From: Leucobacter sp. CX169
Lineage (GTDB): Bacteria; Actinomycetota; Actinomycetes; Actinomycetales; Microbacteriaceae
Reading direction: 5' to 3'
DNA length: 64,000 bases
Assembly: GCF_017161405.1 (NCBI RefSeq)
Contig: NZ_CP071051.1
Span: 682,001-746,000 of the forward strand
In this document: piece by piece, positions 57,158 through 64,000 of the stretch
How positions within the stretch are numbered: the first letter of the stretch is position 1
Layout of the letters: each line of letters opens with the position of its first letter
Notes under the pieces: model-generated
The model's database searches: none
Told to the model about the DNA's origin: nothing
What the model saw: the letters and a program-made list of their open reading frames with translations, nothing else
Program-made: the position numbers and the translations under genes

Positions 57158-57192
57158 CCCACGACGAACGTTACGAAGAGAGAAGCACCAGA

Positions 57193-58095
57193 ATGTCTAT
57201 CTTCCTGAACAAGGATTCCAAGGTCATCGTCCAGGGCATCACCGGAGGCGAGGGCACCAAGCACACCGCCCGCATGCTCGCGGCTGGTACCCAGATCGTG
57301 GGCGGCGTCAACGCGCGCAAGGCCGGCACCACGGTCTCGCACGTTGACGCCAACGGCGCGGCCGTCGAGCTGCCCGTCTTCGCAACGGTCGCCGAGGCGA
57401 TGGCCGCGACCGGGGCAGACGTATCGGTGGCATTCGTGCCCCCCGCGTTCACCAAGGACGCGTCTATCGAGGCGATCGACGCCGGCATCGGCCTGCTCGT
57501 CATCATCACCGAGGGCGTGCCGGTCAAGGACTCTGCCGAGCTCTGGGCGCACGCCAAGGCGACGGGAAACCACACGCGCATCATTGGCCCGAACTGCCCC
57601 GGCATCATCACGCCGGGTGAGGCGCTCGCGGGCATTACCCCCGCGACGATCACGGGCAAGGGCCCGATCGGCCTCGTGTCGAAGTCGGGCACGCTGACTT
57701 ACCAGATGATGTACGAGCTGCGAGATCTCGGTTTCTCGACCGCGATCGGCATCGGCGGCGACCCCGTCATTGGCACGACGCACATCGACGCCCTCGCGGC
57801 GTTCGAGGCAGACCCCGAGACCGAGGCGATCGTCATGATCGGCGAGATCGGCGGCGATGCTGAGGAGCGTGCGGCGGAGTACATCAAGGCGCACGTGACG
57901 AAGCCGGTCGTCGGCTACGTCGCAGGCTTCACCGCGCCCGAGGGCAAGACGATGGGCCACGCCGGCGCAATCGTCTCCGGCTCGGCCGGCACCGCCCAGG
58001 CGAAGAAGGAGGCCCTCGAGGCCGCCGGTGTCAAGGTCGGCAAGACGCCGTCTGAGACGGCTCGCCTGCTGCGCGAGGTGTTTGCCGCGCGCTAG
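57193..58095 (+). CDS. sucD: Succinyl-CoA synthetase (ADP-forming) alpha subunit
   Basis: The 300-residue protein begins [22 protein letters not shown] and has a CoA-binding Rossmann domain. [35 protein letters not shown] and the phospho-His loop [21 protein letters not shown] (catalytic His in MGHAGAI) are conserved. Together with SucC it interconverts succinyl-CoA and succinate with substrate-level phosphorylation. It is the last gene of the operon, followed by an 18-bp stem terminator. Confidence 0.97.
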   Translation: MSIFLNKDSKVIVQGITGGEGTKHTARMLAAGTQIVGGVNARKAGTTVSHVDANGAAVELPVFATVAEAMAATGADVSVAFVPPAFTKDASIEAIDAGIGLLVIITEGVPVKDSAELWAHAKATGNHTRIIGPNCPGIITPGEALAGITPATITGKGPIGLVSKSGTLTYQMMYELRDLGFSTAIGIGGDPVIGTTHIDALAAFEADPETEAIVMIGEIGGDAEERAAEYIKAHVTKPVVGYVAGFTAPEGKTMGHAGAIVSGSAGTAQAKKEALEAAGVKVGKTPSETARLLREVFAAR

Positions 58096-58106
58096 TTCGC
58101 GCGATT

Positions 58107-58146
58107 CACCAGGGCGGTCGGGGCTATTGCCTCGGCCGCCCTGGTG
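58107..58146 (+). terminator. Terminator hairpin after sucD
   Basis: Arms 58107-58124 and 58129-58146 pair over 18 positions (two G-U) around a TATT tetraloop. It starts 12 bp after the sucD stop. There is no T-tract, as often in actinobacterial terminators. Confidence 0.8.
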
Positions 58147-58305
58147 CGTCTGTGGCGTCTGGTGGGGCCGGGGAACGTTGTGCCGCGGCGCGGTGTGTGA
58201 CGCTGCGTGTCGCACGTCCGGCGAGCACCTTGCTCCCGGTGTGACACTGGGCTGGCGGGGGAGCCCGCGCCGCAGTCCACCACGACCATTTACGGGGAGC
58301 ACGAC

Positions 58306-59385
58306 ATGACTGAAACCATCGCCGCACCGACGCCGCGCGGCGCGCACCTCGTCGGCAGCATCAACCTCGACGACGCCGAGAGCGTCTTCCGCACCGCCGC
58401 GGAACACCTCGGTCCGTTGCTGCGCCGGATCCCGGACGGGGAGGTGGGCGAGCGCTTCCACTGGATTGTGTTCCAGGCCGATCGTGTCGGGGCCGCGGAG
58501 GGAATCGAACGGGTCGGTGACCAACCGTTCATCCAGCGCGGCATCGACTTCCGCCCAGTCCGCGTGGCAGACGGGGTGCGCGCCGCGGACATCGTGCTGC
58601 CCAGTCTGGGCTACGCCGACGCCGCGCTCGAGTCGTGGGCAATCTTCTCGAAGCTGCAGGACGCGGGCGTCATTGCCGATGCGACGCGCTTCCAGGTCTC
58701 GCTGCCGACCCCAATCGGCTTTGTCGCTGCGCTGGTCGCAGCGGAGGACCGCGCGGCCTTCGAGCCCGTGTACGAGGCGGCGCTCGCTGCAGAGCTCGAG
58801 CGGATCGTGGACGCGATTCCGCACGATCGCCTGGCGATCCAGTGGGACGCGGCGCTGGAGTTCGCGATCCTGGAAGCTGGCCGCACGGCCGCGCCGTCGC
58901 CCGCGTGGTTCGACGACGAATGGGTGGCCACGAGCGAACGCCTGGCCAGGCAGCTCGACCGCGTGCCTGCTGGCGTCGAGGCAGGGGTGCACCTGTGCTA
59001 CGGCGACGTGGCAGAAAAGCACTTCGTTGAGCCGACGGACACGGCAAATCTCGTGCGGTTCGCGAACCTCGTGCGGGAGGCGACGACGCGCCCCATCACG
59101 TGGCTGCACCTTCCCGTGCCTATCGAGCGCGACGACGCCGCCTACTTCTCCCCGCTCGCACAGCTGAACCTGGCGGACGAGACTGAGCTGTACCTCGGGC
59201 TGGTGCACCGTCAGGACGGCGCTGAGGGCGCCCAGCGCCGGATCGACGCCGCGCGAGCGCACGCTGGCGAATTTGGCGTGGCCACCGAGTGCGGCTTCGG
59301 CCGGGCCCCCGAGGGAACGACGACCGCACTGTACGAGGCGCACCGCGCCGTCGCGGCCGCGCACGCGGGCGCGACCTCCAGCTGA
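58306..59385 (+). CDS. MetE-like (UROD/MetE superfamily) zinc protein of unknown function
   Basis: ATG 58306 follows GGGGAGC and gives 359 residues. The start RGAHLVGSINLDDAESVFRTAAEHLG is followed by RRIPDGEVGERFHWI. A TIM-barrel core retains a MetE-like zinc site: His229 and Cys231 in VHLCYGD and Cys329 in TECGFGR. Full-length MetE is about twice as long, so this is a single-domain relative that could move a methyl or other group to a thiol. It is not a confirmed methionine synthase. It stands alone, after a 159-bp leader that holds an imperfect palindrome near 58195-58215. Confidence 0.65.
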   Translation: MTETIAAPTPRGAHLVGSINLDDAESVFRTAAEHLGPLLRRIPDGEVGERFHWIVFQADRVGAAEGIERVGDQPFIQRGIDFRPVRVADGVRAADIVLPSLGYADAALESWAIFSKLQDAGVIADATRFQVSLPTPIGFVAALVAAEDRAAFEPVYEAALAAELERIVDAIPHDRLAIQWDAALEFAILEAGRTAAPSPAWFDDEWVATSERLARQLDRVPAGVEAGVHLCYGDVAEKHFVEPTDTANLVRFANLVREATTRPITWLHLPVPIERDDAAYFSPLAQLNLADETELYLGLVHRQDGAEGAQRRIDAARAHAGEFGVATECGFGRAPEGTTTALYEAHRAVAAAHAGATSS

Positions 59386-59504
59386 TTCACACCCGACGGA
59401 TCAGCGGTCCGGGTTTCGTTCGCTCGGCGGGATGCCAGGTTGCTCGCCGCGTGGCGCGACTCGGTGCCGAGCGTCGCGCGTGAGTTTCCGCAGCCACCGT
59501 GAGC

Positions 59505-59510
59505 TAGCCT
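59505..59510 (+). promoter_or_regulatory. -10 hexamer TAGCCT for the EEP-family gene
   Basis: TAGCCT ends 7 nt before ATG 59518 and no Shine-Dalgarno is present. A leaderless transcript is predicted. The rest of the gap from 59386 shows no gene. Confidence 0.5.
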
Positions 59511-59517
59511 CGACGGG

Positions 59518-60495
59518 ATGACCACGCTGCAGACGAACGCGCCGAGCGCCGAGCACGGCCCGCCCCGGCGTCCGCGCACCCCGCGGGTCGGGCTCGCCCG
59601 CGTGACGTTCGTCGCCGGCGTCGCGCTCGGGATCCTGCTCGCGCTGCACTTGGTGGTCCCCGACGTTGGAGGGCTGGCGCTTGCGCTCGACTCCGGCCTT
59701 CCCTGGCTCGGAATCCTGCTGCCGCCGCTCATATTCGCGGCACTGCTCTCGCGGGCTCGTGCGGCGATCGCCGCGGCGGTCGCGACTGCCGCGGTCTGGT
59801 GCGCGATCGTCGTGCCCCTCATCCTTCCGTTGTCGTGGACCGCGCCGCCTGTGGCGGACGCACACCTCACGATCGCGAGCCAGAACGTGCGCGCGGGCTC
59901 CGGCACCGCCGCGGAGACGGCCCAGGTCCTGGCCGCGCAGTCCGCAGACGTCGTCGCGCTACAGGAGATGGACGCGGAGTCCCGGGGCGCCGCCGCCGCC
60001 GTGCTTGATGCGCGCTACCCGTACTCGTACGGGGCGGGCACGATCGGGGTCTGGAGCGTGTACCCGTTCGAGAACGCCACGATGCTCGATCTGGGCCTGG
60101 GGTGGAGCCGCGGCCTCTCGGTGGACCTGGTGACCCCGAGCGGACCGGTCAGCCTGTATGTCGTCCATGCCGCCTCCGCTCGTCTGGGCGACCACGGGGA
60201 CCGCGACACCATGCTGGTGAACCTGGCCGACACCCTCGAACGGGACGTGAACGACCGGGTGATTGCGGTGGGGGACTTCAACGCCAGTTCCACCGACCGC
60301 TCGCTGCGCGCGCTGACGTCGGTGCTCGCCGAACCGCGGCAGAGCGGCGGTGGATTTGGCTTCACCTGGCCGAGCACCGCGCCGATCATGCGGATCGATC
60401 ACCTCTTTCAGCGGGGAATGGACGTCGTGGCGAACACCACGCTGCGCGCTGGGCAGAGCGATCACCGCGCCATTGTCGCGACGCTCAACCTCTGA
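59518..60495 (+). CDS. Endonuclease/exonuclease/phosphatase-family membrane-anchored hydrolase
   Basis: The 325-residue protein has a short basic N-terminus and three hydrophobic segments within residues ~20-110, then an EEP catalytic domain probably outside the membrane. Motifs are LTIASQNVRAGS (Asn), VVALQEMD (Glu), SLYVVHAASARLGD, VIAVGDFNASSTDR (Asp/Asn), RIDHLFQRG (Asp/His) and SDHRAIVATL. Relatives act on phosphodiesters of lipids or nucleic acids; the substrate here is unknown. Confidence 0.85.
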   Translation: MTTLQTNAPSAEHGPPRRPRTPRVGLARVTFVAGVALGILLALHLVVPDVGGLALALDSGLPWLGILLPPLIFAALLSRARAAIAAAVATAAVWCAIVVPLILPLSWTAPPVADAHLTIASQNVRAGSGTAAETAQVLAAQSADVVALQEMDAESRGAAAAVLDARYPYSYGAGTIGVWSVYPFENATMLDLGLGWSRGLSVDLVTPSGPVSLYVVHAASARLGDHGDRDTMLVNLADTLERDVNDRVIAVGDFNASSTDRSLRALTSVLAEPRQSGGGFGFTWPSTAPIMRIDHLFQRGMDVVANTTLRAGQSDHRAIVATLNL

Positions 60496-60551
60496 GTGAT
60501 GGGGCGTGCCGGTCGGTTTGGCCCGGCTGCGCTCGATACACTGCTTGCGGC

Positions 60552-62420
60552 ATGAAACGCATCCTGACGGCAGTGATCACTGCGATCGAGGCGGGCGCCG
60601 TCGCGCTGGCGGGACTCGTCATTGTGGCGATCCCGACGATCCTGCTCTGGATCATCACCTTTCAGCTCGGAAGCGAGCCGGGCGAGGTGCTCTCCGCCCT
60701 GTCCGCGGTCTGGCTGCTCGGGCACGCGGTGCCCCTCGGATTCACGCTCGATGCGCAAGCCGCGCTGAGCTTCGGCCTCGCACCAGAGGCACTGCGGTTC
60801 ACCCTCTCGCTCGCGCCGCTCGGGATCGGCCTCATCACCGCGGGCGCAGGCGCGCGGATCGGCTGGCGGCTCGGGCGTCGCGGTGGGGCGGGGGCCGTGG
60901 GATTGCCCGCAGGCCTCGCCGGGTTCGCCGCCGTCACACTGCTGCCGGTGGCGCTCGCCGCCCCGCTGCTTGCCGCTCCGGTTTGGGGCGCTGTGCTCGC
61001 GCCCACACTGTTCTTCACGCTTCCCGCCGTCGCGGGCTTCCTGCTGCGCGCGGCCCACGACGGCCACGAGTGGTGGCACCGCGCCCTGCGTGAGCTGCAC
61101 CGCGGCATCGCTGGCCTGGGCTGGCGTCGTTCGCCCGAGGTCATCGCGGCTCTCGCCGACGCCCTGCGGCTCGCCGCAGCGACCCTCGCCGTGCTGCTCG
61201 CCCTCGCCGCGCTGGGCGTTGGGGTGAGCATTGTGGGCGGGTACGTCCAGGTCGTCACCCTGAGCCAGCACCTGCAGCTGGATCCCATCGGCGCGACCGC
61301 GGTCTTCATCCTGCAGATCGCATTCCTCCCGGTGGCCGTCATCTGGGCGCTCGCCTGGTTCAGCGGGTCGGGGTTTGCCATCGGTGCGGGCAGCTCGGTG
61401 ACCCCGTTCGAGACGCTGCTCGGGCCCGTCCCGGCGCTCCCGATCTTCGGGGCCATCCCGCCCGCCTGGGGCACGTGGGGCTCAATTGCGATCCTGCTCG
61501 TCGTGCTCTGCGCGATCGCCTGTGGGGTGCTCTTCGCGGGTCGACGCGGGGCCGCCGGGGCGCTCCGGGAAGCGGGAATCGTCCTGAGCGGGGCGGCGCT
61601 CGTCGGTCTTGCGGTCGTCGGTCTCTCGGCGCTCGCGACCGGATCGATCGGCCCCGATCGACTCGACACCACTGGGCCAAACCCGTGGCAGGCCGGGGCG
61701 TTCGTCGCGGCCGAGGTCGCGTTCGGCTTGGCCATCGGCGCGTTCGCCGCACGCCATGACCTGACCCGCAAGCTCGCACGGTTGGGGCGTGCGGGGGCGG
61801 GCACTACGGACGTGCTGGGCGCAAGCGCTGCGCAGCAGAGCCCGCTCGACCCGGCCGACGCGGCGGACTTTGCCCCCGAAGTGACGCTGCCCTACGGTGT
61901 CGCCCGCGCAGTGCAAGAGGGCGTGCTGCCCGAGATCGACGACGCCGAACAGGTGACCGAGGACTACGGTGCATCGGCGCTGCTGCCAGCGGACGAGCTC
62001 GACGACGCGGCGCATTCCGGCACGCCTGTTCGCGCTACCCTGCCGCCGCAGGAGGACGGGCAGTGGGCCCCGGCTGCCCCAGGGATCGAGGCTGAGCTCC
62101 AGCGCGCATCTGAACCGGAGCCCGTGCCCGCGCCGTTCACCGAAACTGACCCGATCGACGAGGAAGAAGCCCTCGTGCGCGCGTACGCCTGGGACGACGC
62201 GTCGTTTACCGGCGAGGTGCTGCCCGCGCCGGCCGATGACCACTCCGACGAGGCGAGCGGACGCGGCGCCGTGGCTCCGTGGTGGCGCCAGCTCGGCGAG
62301 CGCGCGACGCGACGCGGGCGCAAGGCGAAGGCTTCGGAGGCCGATGACGAGACGGCCACCGACCTGCCCACGGTCGATCTGGGCAGCGACCCGCTCGCGC
62401 GGCCGGAGCAGCTAGACTAA
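60552..62420 (+). CDS. DUF6350-family polytopic membrane protein with acidic C-terminal tail
   Basis: ATG 60552 (MKRILTAVITAIEAGAVALAGL) gives 622 residues. About ten to twelve hydrophobic helices fill residues 1-410, followed by a ~210-residue acidic, Pro/Ala/Glu/Asp-rich soluble tail ending in Arg/Lys-rich and acidic patches. Sequence and size match the actinobacterial DUF6350 membrane proteins, some annotated as cell-division PerM-like, with no proven role. A TACACT hexamer lies 9 nt upstream. Its last codons hold the -10 of the next transcript. Confidence 0.82.
   Translation: MKRILTAVITAIEAGAVALAGLVIVAIPTILLWIITFQLGSEPGEVLSALSAVWLLGHAVPLGFTLDAQAALSFGLAPEALRFTLSLAPLGIGLITAGAGARIGWRLGRRGGAGAVGLPAGLAGFAAVTLLPVALAAPLLAAPVWGAVLAPTLFFTLPAVAGFLLRAAHDGHEWWHRALRELHRGIAGLGWRRSPEVIAALADALRLAAATLAVLLALAALGVGVSIVGGYVQVVTLSQHLQLDPIGATAVFILQIAFLPVAVIWALAWFSGSGFAIGAGSSVTPFETLLGPVPALPIFGAIPPAWGTWGSIAILLVVLCAIACGVLFAGRRGAAGALREAGIVLSGAALVGLAVVGLSALATGSIGPDRLDTTGPNPWQAGAFVAAEVAFGLAIGAFAARHDLTRKLARLGRAGAGTTDVLGASAAQQSPLDPADAADFAPEVTLPYGVARAVQEGVLPEIDDAEQVTEDYGASALLPADELDDAAHSGTPVRATLPPQEDGQWAPAAPGIEAELQRASEPEPVPAPFTETDPIDEEEALVRAYAWDDASFTGEVLPAPADDHSDEASGRGAVAPWWRQLGERATRRGRKAKASEADDETATDLPTVDLGSDPLARPEQLD
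62413..62418 (+). promoter_or_regulatory. -10 hexamer TAGACT for the thiamine importer
   Basis: TAGACT overlaps the TAA stop of the DUF6350 gene, so the thiamine operon transcript would begin near 62425, right at the 5' edge of the TPP riboswitch. Confidence 0.55.
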
Positions 62421-62425
62421 CGAGG

Positions 62426-62513
62426 TATCCACGGGAGCCCGCACGCGGCGGGCTGAGAGGGAGCGCGCGCGCTTCGACCGTTCAACCTGATCTGGGTCAT
62501 ACCAGCGGAGGAA
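62426..62513 (+). promoter_or_regulatory. TPP (thiamine pyrophosphate) riboswitch, THI element
   Basis: The conserved boxes are present in order: CACGGGAGCCCGC, GCGGGCTGAGAGGG, GACCGTTCAACCTGATCTGGGTCATACCAGCGGAGGAA (read across 62476-62513). They correspond to P2/P3 with the CTGAGA pyrimidine-sensing loop and P4/P5 with the pyrophosphate-binding arm. P1 can use TCC (62428-62430) against GGA (62507-62509). The Shine-Dalgarno AGGAAGG (62509-62515) overlaps the aptamer end, and no terminator lies before the ATG, so TPP probably blocks translation initiation. Confidence 0.96.
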
Positions 62514-62524
62514 GGAACCTCAGA

Positions 62525-63595
62525 ATGATGCGTACCCGAATTGTGAATCGGACGGCGCGACGCGCGCTTCCCGTGACGATCGTCATTGCGGCCACGCTTG
62601 CCGTCGCCGGCTGCCAGGGGGCGGAGGCCACCGGCAGCGCGTCGCCGAACGCCGTGACGATCATGGTGCACGACTCGTTCCCGAACGACGAGTTCGCGCA
62701 GGCCGCGAGCGCGGCGACGGGCCTCGACGTCACGGTGTTGACGGCCGGCGATGGGGGAGAGCTCACGAACAAGCTCGTGCTCACCCAGGGCGCCCCGATC
62801 GCCGACGCGTTCTTCGGCGTCGACAACGCGCTCGTCTCCCGCCTCATCGAGCACGACGTCGTCGAGCCGTACGCGGCCGAGCTGCCGCAGGGCGCCGCCG
62901 ACTTCGCGTTTGACGATAAGGGTTCGGTCGTTCCGGTCGACCACGGCGCCACCTGCGTCAACATTGATCCTGCGTGGTTCGCCGAGCGGGGTATCCCTGC
63001 ACCGGTGAGCTATGAGGACCTGGCGAAGCCCGCCTACCGCGACCTCACGGTGCTGCTTGACCCGACCTCGTCCTCGACGGGGACCTCGTTCCTCGTCGGC
63101 ACGGTCGCGCACTTCGGCGAGGACGCGTTCGCCGAGTACTGGGCGGACCTGCTGGACAACGGTGCGCTGCTCGCGCAGGGCTGGACTGAGGGGTACAACG
63201 GCCAGTTCACGCAGGGCGGCGAATCGGGCACCCGCCCCATCGTCGTCTCGTACAGCACGTCGCCCGCCTGGACGGTGACGGAGGACGGTTCCGCGTCGAC
63301 GACCGCGAACCTCCCCGAGACCTGCTCGACCCAGATCGAGTACGCCGGGGTGTTGCGCGGGGCGGAGAATCCGGAGGGTGCGCGTGCCGTGATCGACTAC
63401 CTGCTCTCGCAGGAGTTCCAGGGCACTATCGCCGACACGATGTTCATGTACCCGGTCGACGCGAGCGTCACGCTGCCCGAGGAGTGGCTGCGGTTCGCCA
63501 CGCTCCCCGAATCGCTCAACGACCTGCCCGCGGCGACGATCGGTGCCGAACGCGACGAGTGGCTGCGCAGCTGGGGCGAGGCGACAGGTTTCTAG
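62525..63595 (+). CDS. thiB: Thiamine ABC transporter substrate-binding lipoprotein
   Basis: The 356-residue protein starts MMRTRIVNRTARRALPVTIV with a lipoprotein signal ending LAVAGC (lipidated Cys30). ATG 62528 is an equal alternative start. The mature part matches ThiB/TbpA: MVHDSFPNDEFAQAASAATGLDVTVLTAGDGGELTNKLVLTQGAPIADAFFGVDN (residues ~46-100), and VPVDHGATCVNIDPAWF. It delivers thiamine or its phosphates to ThiP. The gene is under the TPP riboswitch and is followed after 19 bp by the permease. Confidence 0.94.
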   Translation: MMRTRIVNRTARRALPVTIVIAATLAVAGCQGAEATGSASPNAVTIMVHDSFPNDEFAQAASAATGLDVTVLTAGDGGELTNKLVLTQGAPIADAFFGVDNALVSRLIEHDVVEPYAAELPQGAADFAFDDKGSVVPVDHGATCVNIDPAWFAERGIPAPVSYEDLAKPAYRDLTVLLDPTSSSTGTSFLVGTVAHFGEDAFAEYWADLLDNGALLAQGWTEGYNGQFTQGGESGTRPIVVSYSTSPAWTVTEDGSASTTANLPETCSTQIEYAGVLRGAENPEGARAVIDYLLSQEFQGTIADTMFMYPVDASVTLPEEWLRFATLPESLNDLPAATIGAERDEWLRSWGEATGF

Positions 63596-63614
63596 GGCCG
63601 GCAGGATCCCGCCG

Positions 63615-64000
63615 ATGAATCGACCACCGCGCGTGCGGCGGCGAGCCCGCCACGTGCGGCGCTGGCCGCTCGGCAGTGTGATCGCGTGGGGTGCCGCCGT
63701 GCTGGTGCCGCTCGCGTTCCTGCTCGTCTTCTTCGTCTGGCCGGTCGTCGCCCTCGTGTCGACCGGCTTTCTGGGCGGCGTCGGCGGGCGCGCGGGCGGG
63801 ATCGACCTCTCGGGGCTCACCGAGGTGCTCGGTTCGGCGCGCACCTGGCGGGCCCTGGGCCAGACCCTCGCGCAGGCCGCCGCGGGCACGGCGCTCTCGG
63901 TCGTCCTCGGCGTGCCTGCCGCGTTCGTGCTCTACCGCCTGCGCTTTCGCGGGAGGGCGGCGCTGCGCGGGCTCCTCACTGTGCCGTTCGTGCTGCCGAC
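63615..64000 (+). CDS. thiP: Thiamine ABC transporter permease, 3' end cut by window
   Basis: ATG 63615 opens a frame that runs off the window edge (about 128 codons seen). It starts with an Arg-rich cytoplasmic stretch (MNRPPRVRRRARHVRRWPL), then membrane helices (VIAWGAAVLVPLAFLLVFFVWPVVALVS), then TWRALGQTLAQAAAGTALSVVLGVPAAFVLYRLRFRGR, typical of BPD permeases of the ThiP/FbpB class. Position behind thiB and the TPP riboswitch supports the assignment. ThiQ would be expected outside the window. Confidence 0.85.
   Translation, partial: MNRPPRVRRRARHVRRWPLGSVIAWGAAVLVPLAFLLVFFVWPVVALVSTGFLGGVGGRAGGIDLSGLTEVLGSARTWRALGQTLAQAAAGTALSVVLGVPAAFVLYRLRFRGRAALRGLLTVPFVLP

Overview
This window is a high-GC chromosome segment that looks like a Gram-positive actinobacterium of the order Micrococcales, most likely family Microbacteriaceae (Leucobacter-like; the genus is inference). 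The grounds are strong G/C bias at third codon positions, the actinobacterial ribosomal operon layout, GuaB3, a short-LID adenylate kinase, a SURF1/DUF3817/guaA block, a DUF6350 membrane protein, and many genes that seem to be read from leaderless transcripts. No tRNA, rRNA, CRISPR array, intact transposon or prophage is visible.

Layout. (1) 1-3284: a small antitoxin-like gene facing a two-gene surface-glycan pair (membrane sugar-nucleotide dehydratase and WecA/MraY-type transferase). (2) 3630-19116: the S10, spc and alpha ribosomal operons, from rpsJ to rplQ, with secY, adk, map, infA and rpoA. Two usual members are missing from their customary places: rpsN between rplE and rpsH, and rpsD between rpsK and rpoA. 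Each vacant junction carries a perfect GC-rich hairpin. (3) 19130-24826: a strong terminator, an inserted oppositely oriented acyltransferase, truA, then rplM-rpsI-glmM. (4) 24955-29181: an accessory block with a four-gene compatible-solute type ABC importer and a reverse-strand gene with a DUF559-like nuclease domain, set between glmM and coaA. (5) 29419-38917: coaA, then glmS-acpS-alr-tsaE-tsaB-rimI-tsaD (cofactor, cell-wall amino sugar and D-Ala supply, tRNA t6A modification), a reverse-strand methyltransferase/DUF4190 pair, and groES behind a promoter flanked by two CIRCE operators. (6) 39031-47608: rarD, guaB, guaB3, glpD, SURF1, DUF3817 and guaA, so de novo GMP synthesis is grouped here. 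(7) 47817-55730: a nitronate monooxygenase-like gene, a Bax-inhibitor-like membrane protein, a glycerophosphodiester phosphodiesterase, pcrA/uvrD helicase, and an MFS exporter facing a TetR regulator. (8) 55991-64000: sucCD, a MetE-like Zn protein, a membrane-anchored EEP-family hydrolase, DUF6350, and a TPP riboswitch controlling a thiamine ABC importer (substrate-binding protein, then a permease cut by the window edge).

Most of the window is conserved housekeeping sequence, and I do not see a convincing undescribed multi-gene system. The most unusual signals are genome-scale or regulatory. One is an over-represented palindromic word centred on GGATCC (best form GGCAGGATCCTGCC), which recurs in genes and gaps and imposes unusual codons. 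A second is the pair of hairpins at the sites of missing ribosomal protein genes. A third is a set of nine start codons with a TANNNT hexamer 6-7 nt upstream. A fourth is a group of two direct and one inverted 14-17 bp repeats in the gap after guaA.
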